A stretch of 64,000 nt of DNA, from contig NZ_CP048632.1 of assembly GCF_010669145.1 (NCBI RefSeq), positions 1,426,001 to 1,490,000 of the forward strand, written 5' to 3'. The notes beneath the pieces are model-generated. The model was given only the letters and a program-made list of their open reading frames with translations. It searched no databases and was not told the origin of the DNA. Shown here piece after piece: positions 28,626 to 37,096 of the stretch (within the stretch, counting starts at the first letter, position 1; each line of letters begins with the position of its first letter). This stretch comes from Rhizobium oryzihabitans (GTDB taxonomy: Bacteria; Pseudomonadota; Alphaproteobacteria; Rhizobiales; Rhizobiaceae). The translations under genes and the position numbers were made by a program.

Positions 28626-30212
28626 TTAACGCCCTTCGGCGGCGCGGCGAACGTCCTCTGCCTGATGCTCCAGAATCTCGCGGACCTTCGCCACCAGATC
28701 CGCCTCCAGTACGGTGACCTGCGCCACACGCGCCTCGCGCCAGCTGGCATTGTCCTCGATCTCGCCGGAGAGACGCTTGCCTTCGATCAGATCCTTGATC
28801 TGCACCACACCTTCGGCGCGCTCATCACCGCCCTGAATGATGGCGATGGGGGAACCGAGGCGGTCGGCATATTTCAGCTGGTTGCCGAATTTCTTCCAGT
28901 TGCCCTGATACATTTCAGCGCGGATGCCCTCATTGCGCAGCGCCTGCGTGAATGTCTGGTAACGGCCCATGCTCTGCACATCGCCATCCATGACCGTGAT
29001 CAGAACGGGGGCAAGCGGCTTGACCTGACCGAGCTTGCCGAGGTTCTTCAGCGCCGTCATCAGGCGCGAAACGCCGATGGAGAAACCCGTGGCCGGAACC
29101 GGCTGGCCCATGAAGCGCGAGACGAGGCCGTCATAACGACCGCCGCCGCCGACCGAACCGAACACGACCTTTTCGCCCTTTTCATTAGTAACATCGAAAG
29201 TCAGTTCGGCCTCGTAGACGGGGCCGGTGTAGTATTCGAGGCCACGCACGACGGAGGGGTCTATCTTGATGCGATCGGAGCCGTAACCAGCAGAGTGAAT
29301 TATACTCCGGATCGTGGACAACTCCGCGATTCCCTCAGAAAAGCGTTCATTCGAAATCAAGCGGTTGCCGTCGTATGGAAACATCGCGTGAGGCATCAGC
29401 TTTGTATCAACGCTCTGATCGCTATTCTCGTACGCTATCTGATGACTTCCAATGCTTACTGTGGACTGAAGGAAACCAATCAGAAGTGTGATGTCTTCGG
29501 CATCCAGCCCCGCGCCCTTGGTGAAATCACCGGACTCGTCCTTGCGGCCGGGACCAAGCAACAGCTTCACGCCTTCAGGACCGAACTTGTCGAGCTTATC
29601 GATGGCGCGCAAAACATTGAGGCGACGACCGACATTGTCCTCACCGCCGAGGCCGATGGCTTCCATCACGCCATCAAGCACCTTGCGGTTGTTGACGCGG
29701 ACGACGTAATCGCCACGCTGAATGCCGAGCGCTTCCAGTGTATCGGCCATCATCATGCACATTTCGGCATCGGCCTGCACGCCGGCGGCGCCCACCGTAT
29801 CGGCATCGAACTGCATGAACTGCCGGAAGCGGCCGGGGCCGGGCTTTTCATTGCGGAAGACATAACCGGCGCGATAGGTGCGGTATGGCAGCTGGATTTC
29901 GTTAAAGTTTTCCGCGACATGGCGGGCGAGCGGCGCGGTGAGATCGTAGCGCAGGCTCATCCATTGGTCGTCATCGTCCTGCAGCGAAAACACGCCTTCG
30001 TTCGGACGGTCGCTATCGGGCAGGAATTTGCCGAGCGCATCGGTATATTCGAACAGTGGGGTTTCCACCGGATCGAAGCCGTAAAGCTCGTAGACCCTGC
30101 GGATCTTCTCGATCATCTCATTGGTGGCATGAATATCGGCAACCGAGCGATCCACGAAGCCGCGCGGCAGGCGGGCTTTCAGTTTCTGAGGCTTTTTTGC
30201 TTTTTCGCTCAT
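28626..30212 (-). CDS. hisS: Histidyl-tRNA synthetase
   Basis: HisRS charges tRNA-His. The 528-residue class II enzyme has motif 2 around [19 protein letters not shown] near residue 110, histidine A motif [15 protein letters not shown] near 318, and motif 3 [11 protein letters not shown] near 373. A C-terminal anticodon domain follows. Residues of about 240-310 (DNA 29281-29500) are encoded by sequence near 47% GC. This part reads [17 protein letters not shown] and beyond, unlike the insertion segment I remember from rhizobial HisRS. The flanks are normal. A mosaic or recombined segment is suspected; the catalytic motifs are intact. Confidence 0.94.
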   Translation of the reverse strand: MSEKAKKPQKLKARLPRGFVDRSVADIHATNEMIEKIRRVYELYGFDPVETPLFEYTDALGKFLPDSDRPNEGVFSLQDDDDQWMSLRYDLTAPLARHVAENFNEIQLPYRTYRAGYVFRNEKPGPGRFRQFMQFDADTVGAAGVQADAEMCMMMADTLEALGIQRGDYVVRVNNRKVLDGVMEAIGLGGEDNVGRRLNVLRAIDKLDKFGPEGVKLLLGPGRKDESGDFTKGAGLDAEDITLLIGFLQSTVSIGSHQIAYENSDQSVDTKLMPHAMFPYDGNRLISNERFSEGIAELSTIRSIIHSAGYGSDRIKIDPSVVRGLEYYTGPVYEAELTFDVTNEKGEKVVFGSVGGGGRYDGLVSRFMGQPVPATGFSIGVSRLMTALKNLGKLGQVKPLAPVLITVMDGDVQSMGRYQTFTQALRNEGIRAEMYQGNWKKFGNQLKYADRLGSPIAIIQGGDERAEGVVQIKDLIEGKRLSGEIEDNASWREARVAQVTVLEADLVAKVREILEHQAEDVRRAAEGR

Positions 30213-30325
30213 GATGCCGATCCGATATTTTCCTGAAATTATGCCGGTGTATTAGAGGATGAAGCCCTGTGCGGCAAGCTGCAAAGGCTCAGTTCTGCTG
30301 GCCGGCGCAGCCAAGCGGTGCTATA

Positions 30326-30343
30326 TGGGATACATGTATCCCA
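30326..30343. promoter_or_regulatory. Perfect 18-bp palindrome, candidate antitoxin operator
   Basis: TGGGATACATGTATCCCA is a perfect palindrome 25 bp upstream of the antitoxin ATG. Ribbon-helix-helix antitoxins typically autoregulate through such sites. Confidence 0.75.
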
Positions 30344-30368
30344 ATTCGGATCGGGAAGGACGCGACCC

Positions 30369-30596
30369 ATGAGCAAACAGACGGCCATTCGCCTGCCGGA
30401 CGAGACCTATGAACGGCTGAAAGCGCTGTCTGCGCGCACCGGCCGCACATCCGCTTTTTACATCCGCGAGGCGATCGAGAAACATATCGAGGATATGGAA
30501 GATCTCTATCTCGCCGAAGAGGCAGTGCGACAAATCCAGCGTGGCGAAGCAAAGGTGATAAGCGCCGAGGAGTTCTGGCGTGATCTGGACAATTGA
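30369..30596 (+). CDS. RelB/DinJ-like ribbon-helix-helix antitoxin
   Basis: The 75-residue protein starts MSKQTAIRLPDETYERLKAL, a ribbon-helix-helix DNA-binding domain (strand, then helix DETYERLKALSARTG, then helix SAFYIREAIEKHIED). The C-terminal segment AEEAVRQIQRGEAKVISAEE is typical of the toxin-wrapping helix of RelB-family antitoxins. It overlaps the toxin gene by 17 bp. The product looks intact although the partner toxin is frameshifted. Confidence 0.88.
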   Translation: MSKQTAIRLPDETYERLKALSARTGRTSAFYIREAIEKHIEDMEDLYLAEEAVRQIQRGEAKVISAEEFWRDLDN

Positions 30597-30839
30597 GTAC
30601 CACACACTTGTCCAGAAAGAGATGCGCAAGTTAAATCCGGAAATACGCCGGAGAATCCGCGCCTTTCTCCACGAAAGATTGGCGGTGCTCGACGATCCCC
30701 GTCAGACAGGTTCCGCCCTGCAAGGCTCCGAACTCGGAAATTTCTGGCGCTACCGGGTGGGCGATTACCGCATATACAGGATCACAAGCTTGTCGTGCTG
30801 GTGGTCGAAATCGGCCATCGCCGCGAAATTTACCGTTAG
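30580..30839 (+). pseudogene. RelE/ParE-family toxin, frameshifted near the C terminus
   Basis: The first 66 codons read as a RelE-type toxin: TIEYHTLVQKEMRKLNPEI, then RIRAFLHERLA, then GNFWRYRVGDYRI. After GDYRI the reading frame changes. In another frame the sequence IQDHKLVVLVVEIGHRREIY, the normal RelE C terminus, continues to a TAG at 30839. About 10 bases seem to be missing at 30771-30776, where ATATA may mark a slippage or short-repeat deletion. As read, the product ends in unrelated residues and lacks the C-terminal strand and basic/aromatic residues needed for mRNA cleavage. The module is probably decayed. Confidence 0.78.
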
Positions 30840-30845
30840 GCATTC

Positions 30846-31610
30846 ATGATCCTCGAAGCCCTGCAATATGCCGCCACGCGCGCGGCCACGCCGAAGCCCT
30901 TTCGGCCGCATATCCGATATTCCGTCAACCTCTGGGCGCGCGCCAGCCGCTGCGCCAAAGCCTGGGCGGAGCATGAAAACAACAGCCGGCAATTCGTGCT
31001 GCAATCGGCGAGAAAACTGAAACAGAGGCGAACGGCCGTGGTGCTCGGCTCGGGCCTGCTGCGCGACGTGCCCTATGATGCGCTGGTGGCAATGTTCGAC
31101 ACCGTCGTCCTGGTCGATCTGGTGCATCTCGCCAGCGTGCAGGCGAAGCTGCGCCTCAATGCCAAAAAGAATGTCCGTATCGCCAACCGCGATCTTTCCG
31201 GTTTTGACGATGTTCTTGCCGGCCGGCCGGCCGAACCGCTCGATTTTCTGCGGCGGGTGCCCTATCTCGATTTCGTCGTATCGGCCAATCTTCTGTCGCA
31301 GATCGGCACGGGCGCGCGCCATCGGCTGGAGCGGGAAAAGATCGCAGATGCGCCGAACGACCTGCTGCCGAGGCTTATCCAGACGCATCTGGACGCGCTT
31401 GCCGGACTTCCCTGCAAGGTATGCCTTGTCACGGACACCTCCTTCGAGGTCATCGGCAGGGATGGCAGCTTGCAGCAGCACGAGGACTTGCTGCATGGCA
31501 TCGATATTCCCATGCCGGCCGCCGCATGGGACTGGCCGCTCGCGCCGCTCGGGGAGGAAAGCCGGAATTATCGCATCGTGCATCACGTCATTGCGCGCGA
31601 ACTGACCTGA
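30846..31610 (+). CDS. Conserved hypothetical protein, possible SAM-dependent methyltransferase fold
   Basis: The 254-residue protein has a central Rossmann-like segment, TAVVLGSGLLRDVPYDAL followed by FDTVVLVDLVH. This resembles motif I (glycine loop) and the acidic end of strand 2 in class I methyltransferases. DFVVSANLLSQIG near residue 140 resembles the motif IV region. No signal peptide or membrane segment is seen. The substrate is unknown, and the fold call is inference from pattern only. The start lies just after the toxin remnant; the original relation between the two is unclear. Confidence 0.6.
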   Translation: MILEALQYAATRAATPKPFRPHIRYSVNLWARASRCAKAWAEHENNSRQFVLQSARKLKQRRTAVVLGSGLLRDVPYDALVAMFDTVVLVDLVHLASVQAKLRLNAKKNVRIANRDLSGFDDVLAGRPAEPLDFLRRVPYLDFVVSANLLSQIGTGARHRLEREKIADAPNDLLPRLIQTHLDALAGLPCKVCLVTDTSFEVIGRDGSLQQHEDLLHGIDIPMPAAAWDWPLAPLGEESRNYRIVHHVIARELT

Positions 31611-31651
31611 TCGCCATGCTTATTCCATAATTTTCACGGCAAATTCGCACC

Positions 31652-32044
31652 ATGTCTCAGGTGGTTCGCACATTGATGTTTCTTGCCTGTCTGCTTTTCG
31701 GCGCCATGCCGGTGCAGATGGCGCTGAGCATGCCGACGGCCACGGGCAAGACTGTTTCCTCACAGACCCCGATGAAACATGATGCCCATTCACACCATTC
31801 CGATCGGGACGGCGGCTCTCATACGCAAGGCAAGAATGCTCCTTATAGTGCAGCCATGGGTGGCTGCTGTCCGCATGGCGACAACGCCGCGCATCCCGGC
31901 TCCTGCGCCGCCTGCCTGATCGTGGTTCCGCGAACGATCTTCGCCGATAGCGGCCGGATGACATTCGCCTATCCGAAACCACAACGCAGCACCCTCTTCA
32001 ATGGCGAGGCTTTCGCGCCGCCCCTGCCGCCTCCCCGCGCCTGA
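31652..32044 (+). CDS. Small exported His/Cys-rich protein, DUF2946-like
   Basis: The 130-residue product has an N-terminal hydrophobic export segment (VVRTLMFLACLLFGAMPVQM). It then has a His-rich stretch (KHDAHSHHSDRD) and a Cys cluster (GGCCPHG and SCAACLIV). This arrangement suggests periplasmic binding of soft metals such as copper. The family assignment is tentative. It is followed 58 bp downstream by a DUF305 protein on the same strand, and the pair looks like a small metal-handling unit. Confidence 0.6.
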   Translation: MSQVVRTLMFLACLLFGAMPVQMALSMPTATGKTVSSQTPMKHDAHSHHSDRDGGSHTQGKNAPYSAAMGGCCPHGDNAAHPGSCAACLIVVPRTIFADSGRMTFAYPKPQRSTLFNGEAFAPPLPPPRA

Positions 32045-32102
32045 CGCCATATTTTTCCAGACAATCCATCGAAAAATACGTCGGACACAGGAAGGATAAT
32101 CC

Positions 32103-32477
32103 ATGTCTATCAAAACCATCACGCTCGCCGCCGCTTTCACCACCGTCTTCGCCATGCCCCTTCTCGCACAGGAAGCGGGCGGCCATGCCGGACACGACAT
32201 GTCAAAGAGCGCAGCAGGCGAAACCGCGTCCACCAAGGCCTTCATGGAAGCAAGCAAGAAGATGCATGGCGATATGGCGATCGACTATAGCGGCGATGCC
32301 GATGTCGATTTCGTGCGCGGCATGATCCCGCATCATCAGGGCGCAATCGATATGGCAAAGGTTCAGCTGGAATACGGCAAGGACCCGGAAATCCGCAAAC
32401 TGGCCGAAGAGGTGATCAAGGCGCAGGAGGGCGAAATCGCCATGATGAAGGCCTGGCTGAAATCCAAGGGCAAGTGA
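32103..32477 (+). CDS. DUF305 family periplasmic protein
   Basis: The 124-residue protein has a signal peptide ([20 protein letters not shown], cleavage after LAQ). The DUF305 core contains [20 protein letters not shown] near residue 62 and the C-terminal [10 protein letters not shown] helix. HHQGAIDMA is the family hallmark, and the Met/His side chains probably bind copper or silver. AGGAAGG lies upstream of the ATG. Together with the preceding His/Cys-rich gene it suggests periplasmic copper handling. Confidence 0.9.
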   Translation: MSIKTITLAAAFTTVFAMPLLAQEAGGHAGHDMSKSAAGETASTKAFMEASKKMHGDMAIDYSGDADVDFVRGMIPHHQGAIDMAKVQLEYGKDPEIRKLAEEVIKAQEGEIAMMKAWLKSKGK

Positions 32478-32554
32478 TTGCTGTTGCTGAAGGAGGGGCG
32501 CTGGCGACGGCGCTCCTGACGTTATTTATCAGGGACTTCAACCCTCTCGTCCAG

Positions 32555-32628
32555 CCATCCTCGGGCTTGACCCGGGGATACACAAGCCGCGACGCCATGG
32601 GATCCTCGCCTCAAGGGCGAGGATGACG
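32555..32628. repeat. Palindromic repeat, CCTCGGGCTTG type, diverged
   Basis: A shorter and more diverged copy of the family at 22364, 56486 and 61126. It reads CCATCCTCGGGCTTGACCCG at the left and CCTCAAGGGCGAGGATGACG at the right. Confidence 0.7.
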
Positions 32629-32694
32629 CTGAAGAGGGGGGAAGCTTGCCCAACACGCTCGCAAAGGCCAATGGTGCCGCCCCCCTTCGCACCG

Positions 32695-33612
32695 CTATAC
32701 CCCGGCGAGACCAGCCTTGTAGTCCTCCGACGCCGCACGGCTCAGTCGTTCCAGTTCCATTGCCGCACGGCTGGTGTGGCGTTCCTTGTGGCGTAACAGG
32801 GCGAAGTTGCGGGCGGGCAGATCGATGCCCGAACGGACCAGCAATCCCTGCCGCAGGAAAAGGGAAGCGACGGATGCGGAAACCGCCGTCGCCGCGCCGC
32901 CGGAGCGCGCTGCCATCACCACCGCCTCGTTGGACGGCAGTTCGAGCATGACAGACAGTTCAGCCGGGTCCACGCCCATCTGCCGCACCGCCGCCTCAAA
33001 GGCGGAGCGGGTTCCGGAGCCCTGCTCGCGCAGCACCCAGGATGTTCCGTAGAGCATATCGAGAGCGGTGAGATACCGACCGTCAGCGAAGGGATGGGCC
33101 GAGCCGGTCACCACCAGAAGCTTGTCGGATACCACTGGCTGCACCATCAATGCGGGCTCGTCGATCCTGCCCTCGATGAAACCGACCTCCGCCAGACCGT
33201 CGAGCACGGCCTGCGTCACCGTTTTCGTATTGCCGATATCGAGTTTCAACGTGACACCCGGATAAAGCTTCTTAAACTGCATGAGGATTGGCGGCAGCCA
33301 GTAGCTTGCAATCGTCTGGCTGGCGCAAACGGTGATTTCGCCGCGTGTCAGGCCGCCCATTTCGGAGAGGATCAGTTCGGCGTTGCGGACGCGCGCCAGC
33401 GTCGCCCTGGCCTCACCCAGAAACACCCGGCCGCTTTCGGTCAGCTCGATATTGCGGCCGACGCGATGAAACAGTTCGACATTATAAAAGGCTTCCAGAT
33501 TCTTGATGGAGGAACTGACGGCGGAGGCGGTCAAACCGATGGCTTCGGCAGCCCTTGTCAGGTGCTCGCGCTCAGCGACGGCGATGAAAATGCGGAGTTG
33601 CTCGAAGGTCAT
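32695..33612 (-). CDS. LysR-family transcriptional regulator
   Basis: The 305-residue protein has the N-terminal LysR helix-turn-helix (MTFEQLRIFIAVAEREHLTR, then AAEAIGLTASAVSSSIKNLE). The effector-binding domain starts near residue 90 (GEITVCASQTIASYWLP), a pattern seen in CysB/CbbR/YeiE-like regulators. It is divergent from the yeiH-type gene, the usual arrangement of YeiE with YeiH. A perfect inverted repeat lies between them. The ligand is unknown. Confidence 0.93.
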   Translation of the reverse strand: MTFEQLRIFIAVAEREHLTRAAEAIGLTASAVSSSIKNLEAFYNVELFHRVGRNIELTESGRVFLGEARATLARVRNAELILSEMGGLTRGEITVCASQTIASYWLPPILMQFKKLYPGVTLKLDIGNTKTVTQAVLDGLAEVGFIEGRIDEPALMVQPVVSDKLLVVTGSAHPFADGRYLTALDMLYGTSWVLREQGSGTRSAFEAAVRQMGVDPAELSVMLELPSNEAVVMAARSGGAATAVSASVASLFLRQGLLVRSGIDLPARNFALLRHKERHTSRAAMELERLSRAASEDYKAGLAGV

Positions 33613-33634
33613 GGCTCTTCATTCGATTTTACCG

Positions 33635-33655
33635 AATAATATATGCCATATTATT
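33635..33655. promoter_or_regulatory. Inverted repeat between LysR and yeiH-type genes, candidate operator
   Basis: AATAATAT, five bases, then ATATTATT: perfect 8-bp arms centred in the 81-bp divergent gap. AT-rich dyads of this size are typical LysR sites. It may also overlap the promoters. Confidence 0.6.
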
Positions 33656-33693
33656 TGATAGAATAAAACAGGCCGCTGCGGCATTGTCTGGCC

Positions 33694-34737
33694 ATGGCAC
33701 AGCATCGCACCCTCACTCATCCTTTTCAGTTCTCCCTTCGCTGGTTGACCCCGCTTCTGCCGGGAATTCTGCTCTGCGCGGCAGTCAGCTGCGCGGCTAT
33801 TCTCGCGGAGCGTTTTCAGGTGCGCCTTGCCGGTCATGCATGGCTGGGCGATCTTGTGCTTGCCATTCTGATCGGCACGCTTTTACGCTCGCTGGTGTCG
33901 CTGCCGGCGGTTGCTGCGGCCGGGATCAAGTTCAGCGCCAAGACCCTGCTCGAAATCGCCGTGGCGCTTCTTGGCGCGTCGCTCAGCCTCGCCATTCTCA
34001 AGGGCGCCGGCGGCCTGCTGATTGGCGGTATTGCGCTGATTGTCGCCCTGTCACTGGTCGTCAGCTATGCCGCCGGGCGAATGCTGGGGCTGCCGCCGAA
34101 ACTGGCGACACTGATTGCCTGCGGCAACTCCATCTGCGGCAATTCCGCCATCGCGGCGGCCGCACCCGCCATTGGCGCGAAGCCGGAAGATGTTGCTGCC
34201 TCGATTGCCTTCACCGCGGTCCTCGGTGTCGCCGCCGTTCTGCTGATGCCGTTCCTGCCACAGCTTCTCGGTCTCGACGCCACCCAATACGGTATCTTTG
34301 CGGGCCTGACGGTCTATGCCGTGCCACAGGTTCTGGCCGCCACCGCACCGCTCGGCGCCGTCGCCGTGCAGACAGGCACCATCGTCAAGCTCATCCGCGT
34401 GCTGATGCTGGGACCGGTCATCGCCGCCCTTTCCGTCATCCACGGCCAGTCCGGCACGGGACGGCTGAAATTGCAGCAGATGGTTCCGTGGTTCATCATC
34501 TGCTTCGTGCTGATGATCATGGCCAGATCCTTCAGCCTTATTCCCGAGGGTCTGCTCGGTCCCCTCGCCTCGCTTTCCAACATCCTCACCATCATGTCGA
34601 TGGCGGCACTGGGCCTGTCCGTCGATATTCGCAGCCTTCGCCATGCCGGCGGCAAGGTCATCGTCGCCGCCAGCCTGTCGCTCGTCCTGCTTGGAATTCT
34701 GAGTTTCGGCCTGATCATGCTGACGCAAGCGGGCTGA
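33694..34737 (+). CDS. YeiH/UPF0324 family putative sulfate exporter
   Basis: The 347-residue protein is strongly hydrophobic with about ten membrane segments and the family features KFSAKTLLEIAVALLGASLS near residue 75 and LIACGNSICGNSAIAA near 138. YeiH-family proteins are annotated as putative sulfate exporters, but direct evidence is thin. Pairing with a divergent LysR regulator suggests inducible expression. The convergent hypothetical gene ends 12 bp downstream. Confidence 0.9.
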   Translation: MAQHRTLTHPFQFSLRWLTPLLPGILLCAAVSCAAILAERFQVRLAGHAWLGDLVLAILIGTLLRSLVSLPAVAAAGIKFSAKTLLEIAVALLGASLSLAILKGAGGLLIGGIALIVALSLVVSYAAGRMLGLPPKLATLIACGNSICGNSAIAAAAPAIGAKPEDVAASIAFTAVLGVAAVLLMPFLPQLLGLDATQYGIFAGLTVYAVPQVLAATAPLGAVAVQTGTIVKLIRVLMLGPVIAALSVIHGQSGTGRLKLQQMVPWFIICFVLMIMARSFSLIPEGLLGPLASLSNILTIMSMAALGLSVDIRSLRHAGGKVIVAASLSLVLLGILSFGLIMLTQAG

Positions 34738-34749
34738 ACGGTACTACCG

Positions 34750-35193
34750 CTACTTTTCGGTGCTGACCGTCAGCGTATAATGCGCACCGAGACCGCGACG
34801 GGGTAACCCCAGGATTAGCGTCGGGCGGATCAGCCATTCCGTATCCGCCTTCGGCGTCAGCGTTGCCGTTTTACCTTCGGAATCGCTGAAGAAGATCGCA
34901 TCCTCATCCGGTGTGGAAAAATCGAAGATCGCCATCAGGACGAATTCGCTGGAGGAGGCAAGCTCCACCTTCACCGTCTGCCCGGCCTTGACTTTCAAAC
35001 GGTAGACATCGCCGCGCCCGCGCCGCGTCCAGCCATCGAGCTTCAGCGGCCCGGTCGGCGGCATGGCCACTTCCTTCAGCCTTTCGCCATCATCCAACCA
35101 GATGCCATCGACATTGCGGCTTTCAGCGAAGGACTGATGCGGCACGGCCGCCATCGCCATGGTAAGCGCCAGAAGAAGGGAGGTTACCTTCAT
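34750..35193 (-). CDS. Exported hypothetical protein
   Basis: The 147-residue product begins MKVTSLLLALTMAMAAVPHQ, a clear signal peptide with likely cleavage near SFA. The mature part is predicted beta-rich, with DVYRLKVKAGQTVKVELASS resembling the pre-peptidase C-terminal or similar small beta-sandwich pattern. I cannot assign a family firmly. Its ATG overlaps the tag stop codon (ATGA), so it is probably translated from the tag transcript. Confidence 0.7.
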   Translation of the reverse strand: MKVTSLLLALTMAMAAVPHQSFAESRNVDGIWLDDGERLKEVAMPPTGPLKLDGWTRRGRGDVYRLKVKAGQTVKVELASSSEFVLMAIFDFSTPDEDAIFFSDSEGKTATLTPKADTEWLIRPTLILGLPRRGLGAHYTLTVSTEK

Positions 35194-35819
35194 GGACGTA
35201 CAAACTCCCGCCGCATGACCTCGATCGGCTCGCGGCAATGACAACCTTCGATATGATCGTTGACCATACCCATGGCCTGCATGAATGCATAGACTGTCGT
35301 CGGACCGACGAAACTCCAGCCGCGTTTCTTCAAGTCCTTGGAAAGACGAATGGACGCGGCACTGGTGGGATTGGCCCTTAACGTCGCATAGTCCAGCTTT
35401 TGCGGCCTTTCTGCGGCGGCGGGCTCGAAACTCCAGAAATAACGGGCAAGAGAACCGAATTCGTCACGCAATTCCAGGGCGCGGCGGGCATTGTTGATCG
35501 TTGAGACGATCTTGCCGCGATGGCGGATAATGCCCTTGTCCGCAAGGCAGCGCTCGATTTCGGCTTCACCGAACTCCGCCACTTTTTCGAACTCGAAATT
35601 GGCGAAGGCAAGACGGAAAGCCTCACGCTTGCGCAGAACCGTCAGCCAGGAAAGCCCGGACTGAAATCCTTCCAGGCAGATCTTCTCGAACAGGCGACGG
35701 TCATCGGTAACGGGGTAGCCCCATTCCTCATCGTGGTAACGGCTGTAATCCTCCAGCCCCTGCTGCCAGAAACACCGCACACGGCCATCCGCACCGGTTT
35801 CAAGTCCCGCCTCATCCAT
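35190..35819 (-). CDS. tag: DNA-3-methyladenine glycosylase I
   Basis: Tag removes 3-methyladenine from DNA. The 209-residue protein contains RCFWQQGLEDYSRYHDEEWG near residue 14 (Cys and His zinc ligands, catalytic-site Glu), FEKICLEGFQSGLSWLTVL near 44, and the C-terminal zinc ligands in NDHIEGCHC near 190. The zinc-snap residues are all present. The downstream exported-protein gene overlaps its stop. Confidence 0.95.
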   Translation of the reverse strand: MDEAGLETGADGRVRCFWQQGLEDYSRYHDEEWGYPVTDDRRLFEKICLEGFQSGLSWLTVLRKREAFRLAFANFEFEKVAEFGEAEIERCLADKGIIRHRGKIVSTINNARRALELRDEFGSLARYFWSFEPAAAERPQKLDYATLRANPTSAASIRLSKDLKKRGWSFVGPTTVYAFMQAMGMVNDHIEGCHCREPIEVMRREFVRP

Positions 35820-36056
35820 TCCGCAACAACCCTTTTCCGCTCCCGCAAATCACCGGCGGGACACGCGCACTTACCACTCATTCACCACGTTTCAAAACCC
35901 GGTGCTAACCCTAAATACAGGTTGCACTAATGAAGCGCTTTTTAATGAACAGCCATTTACGATTCACTTGCGTCAAGGTGCGAACGTGTCCGGCAATGCG
36001 GGCGAATAAACCCGCGATTTCCATTGTTGCGACATCCCGCAGAGAGAGTCCACCCG

Positions 36057-36833
36057 ATGACGATGAAGTCCGTTTTTCTGGCGCTGAGCCTCGTTTCCAC
36101 CTTCACGGCGCCAGCCGCCATGGCCAATGAGCGTTATCGCGAGCGGCCGCCCGTCATCGTCAGCCCGGACCTTTCCGCGCCCTGGGTAACGCAGCTCGGG
36201 CGTGGCAATGTGCGCCCCGTGGTTTATCCGCGCGCACCGGCCGCACGCCAGCCGCTCTTCCAGCAGCGTCAGGCCGCAGCCATGCCCCAGCGCCCAAGCT
36301 CGGGCGTCACATCACAACGCCCGGCACGGGTGCAGAACGCCGCCGTGCGCCCGAACGCGCCGGTGCGCACGCAGATCGCCCCGCAGTTCCTGCCGCAGAT
36401 CGTGAGCTACCAGACCACCCAGAAGCCCGGCACCATCGTCATCGATACGCCGAACCGCTTCCTCTATCTCGTCATGGCCGATGGCAAGGCGCGCCGCTAC
36501 GGCGTCGGCGTCGGCAAGCCCGGTTTTGAATGGGCCGGAACGCACAAGGTGACCCGTAAAGCGGAATGGCCGAGCTGGACCCCACCGAAGGAGATGATTA
36601 CCCGCGAAGCGGCGAAGGGACACTACCTGCCGGCCTTCATGGAAGGTGGCCCGGCCAATCCGATGGGCGCGCGCGCCATGTATCTCGGTTCCACCCTTTA
36701 CCGAATCCATGGCACCAACCAGCCCTGGACGATCGGCAGCAACAATTCATCCGGCTGCATCCGCATGCGCAACGAGGATGTCACCGATCTTTATGAGCGC
36801 GTCAACGTCGGAACCACCGTCATTGTGATATGA
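36057..36833 (+). CDS. L,D-transpeptidase (YkuD/ErfK family)
   Basis: These enzymes form 3-3 peptidoglycan cross-links or anchor proteins to peptidoglycan in the periplasm. The 258-residue protein has a signal peptide (MTMKSVFLALSLVSTFTAPA, cleavage after AMA), a low-complexity Ala/Arg/Gln/Pro linker to about residue 120, and a YkuD domain. The domain contains GTIVIDTPNRFLYLV and the catalytic motif HGTNQPWTIG...SSGCIRM, with the nucleophilic cysteine. Rhizobiaceae carry many paralogues; the specific role of this one is unknown. Confidence 0.92.
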   Translation: MTMKSVFLALSLVSTFTAPAAMANERYRERPPVIVSPDLSAPWVTQLGRGNVRPVVYPRAPAARQPLFQQRQAAAMPQRPSSGVTSQRPARVQNAAVRPNAPVRTQIAPQFLPQIVSYQTTQKPGTIVIDTPNRFLYLVMADGKARRYGVGVGKPGFEWAGTHKVTRKAEWPSWTPPKEMITREAAKGHYLPAFMEGGPANPMGARAMYLGSTLYRIHGTNQPWTIGSNNSSGCIRMRNEDVTDLYERVNVGTTVIVI

Positions 36834-36841
36834 CGGCAACG

Positions 36842-36996
36842 GGTTCCCCTATTCCGGGTGATATCGGACCACATCGCGGCGTATGCGCTTGTATTGCCGC
36901 CTTGCGGCGGTACACTCCGGGCAAATCTGATTGATCGAGACTTGGCGGGGGACGCCAGGCGCCGGACCTCTCTCAGGGGGATGATGGAACGGCCTT
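36842..36996 (+). ncRNA. Candidate small RNA or leader ending in a strong terminator
   Basis: Between the transpeptidase stop and the next start there is structured, non-coding sequence. A hairpin GCCGCC-TT-GCGGCGG lies near 36897 and a second, CTGGCG/CGCCAG-like, near 36950. An intrinsic terminator follows. The stretch could be a long 3' UTR, an independent sRNA or a leader of the porin-like gene. I do not recognise a known RNA family. Confidence 0.3.
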
Positions 36997-37027
36997 AAAA
37001 CGGGTGGTCAGCTGACCGCCCGTTTTT
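36997..37027 (+). terminator. Rho-independent terminator
   Basis: AAACGGGTGGTCAG and CTGACCGCCCGTTTTT pair in a near-perfect long stem followed by a T-run. It lies between the L,D-transpeptidase and the outer-membrane gene. Confidence 0.88.
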
Positions 37028-37096
37028 CGTTTCTGTCATTTAAATGTTACGAAAAAACGCTTTGGTGCATTTCTGATATCAATCTGGATTCTCTTC

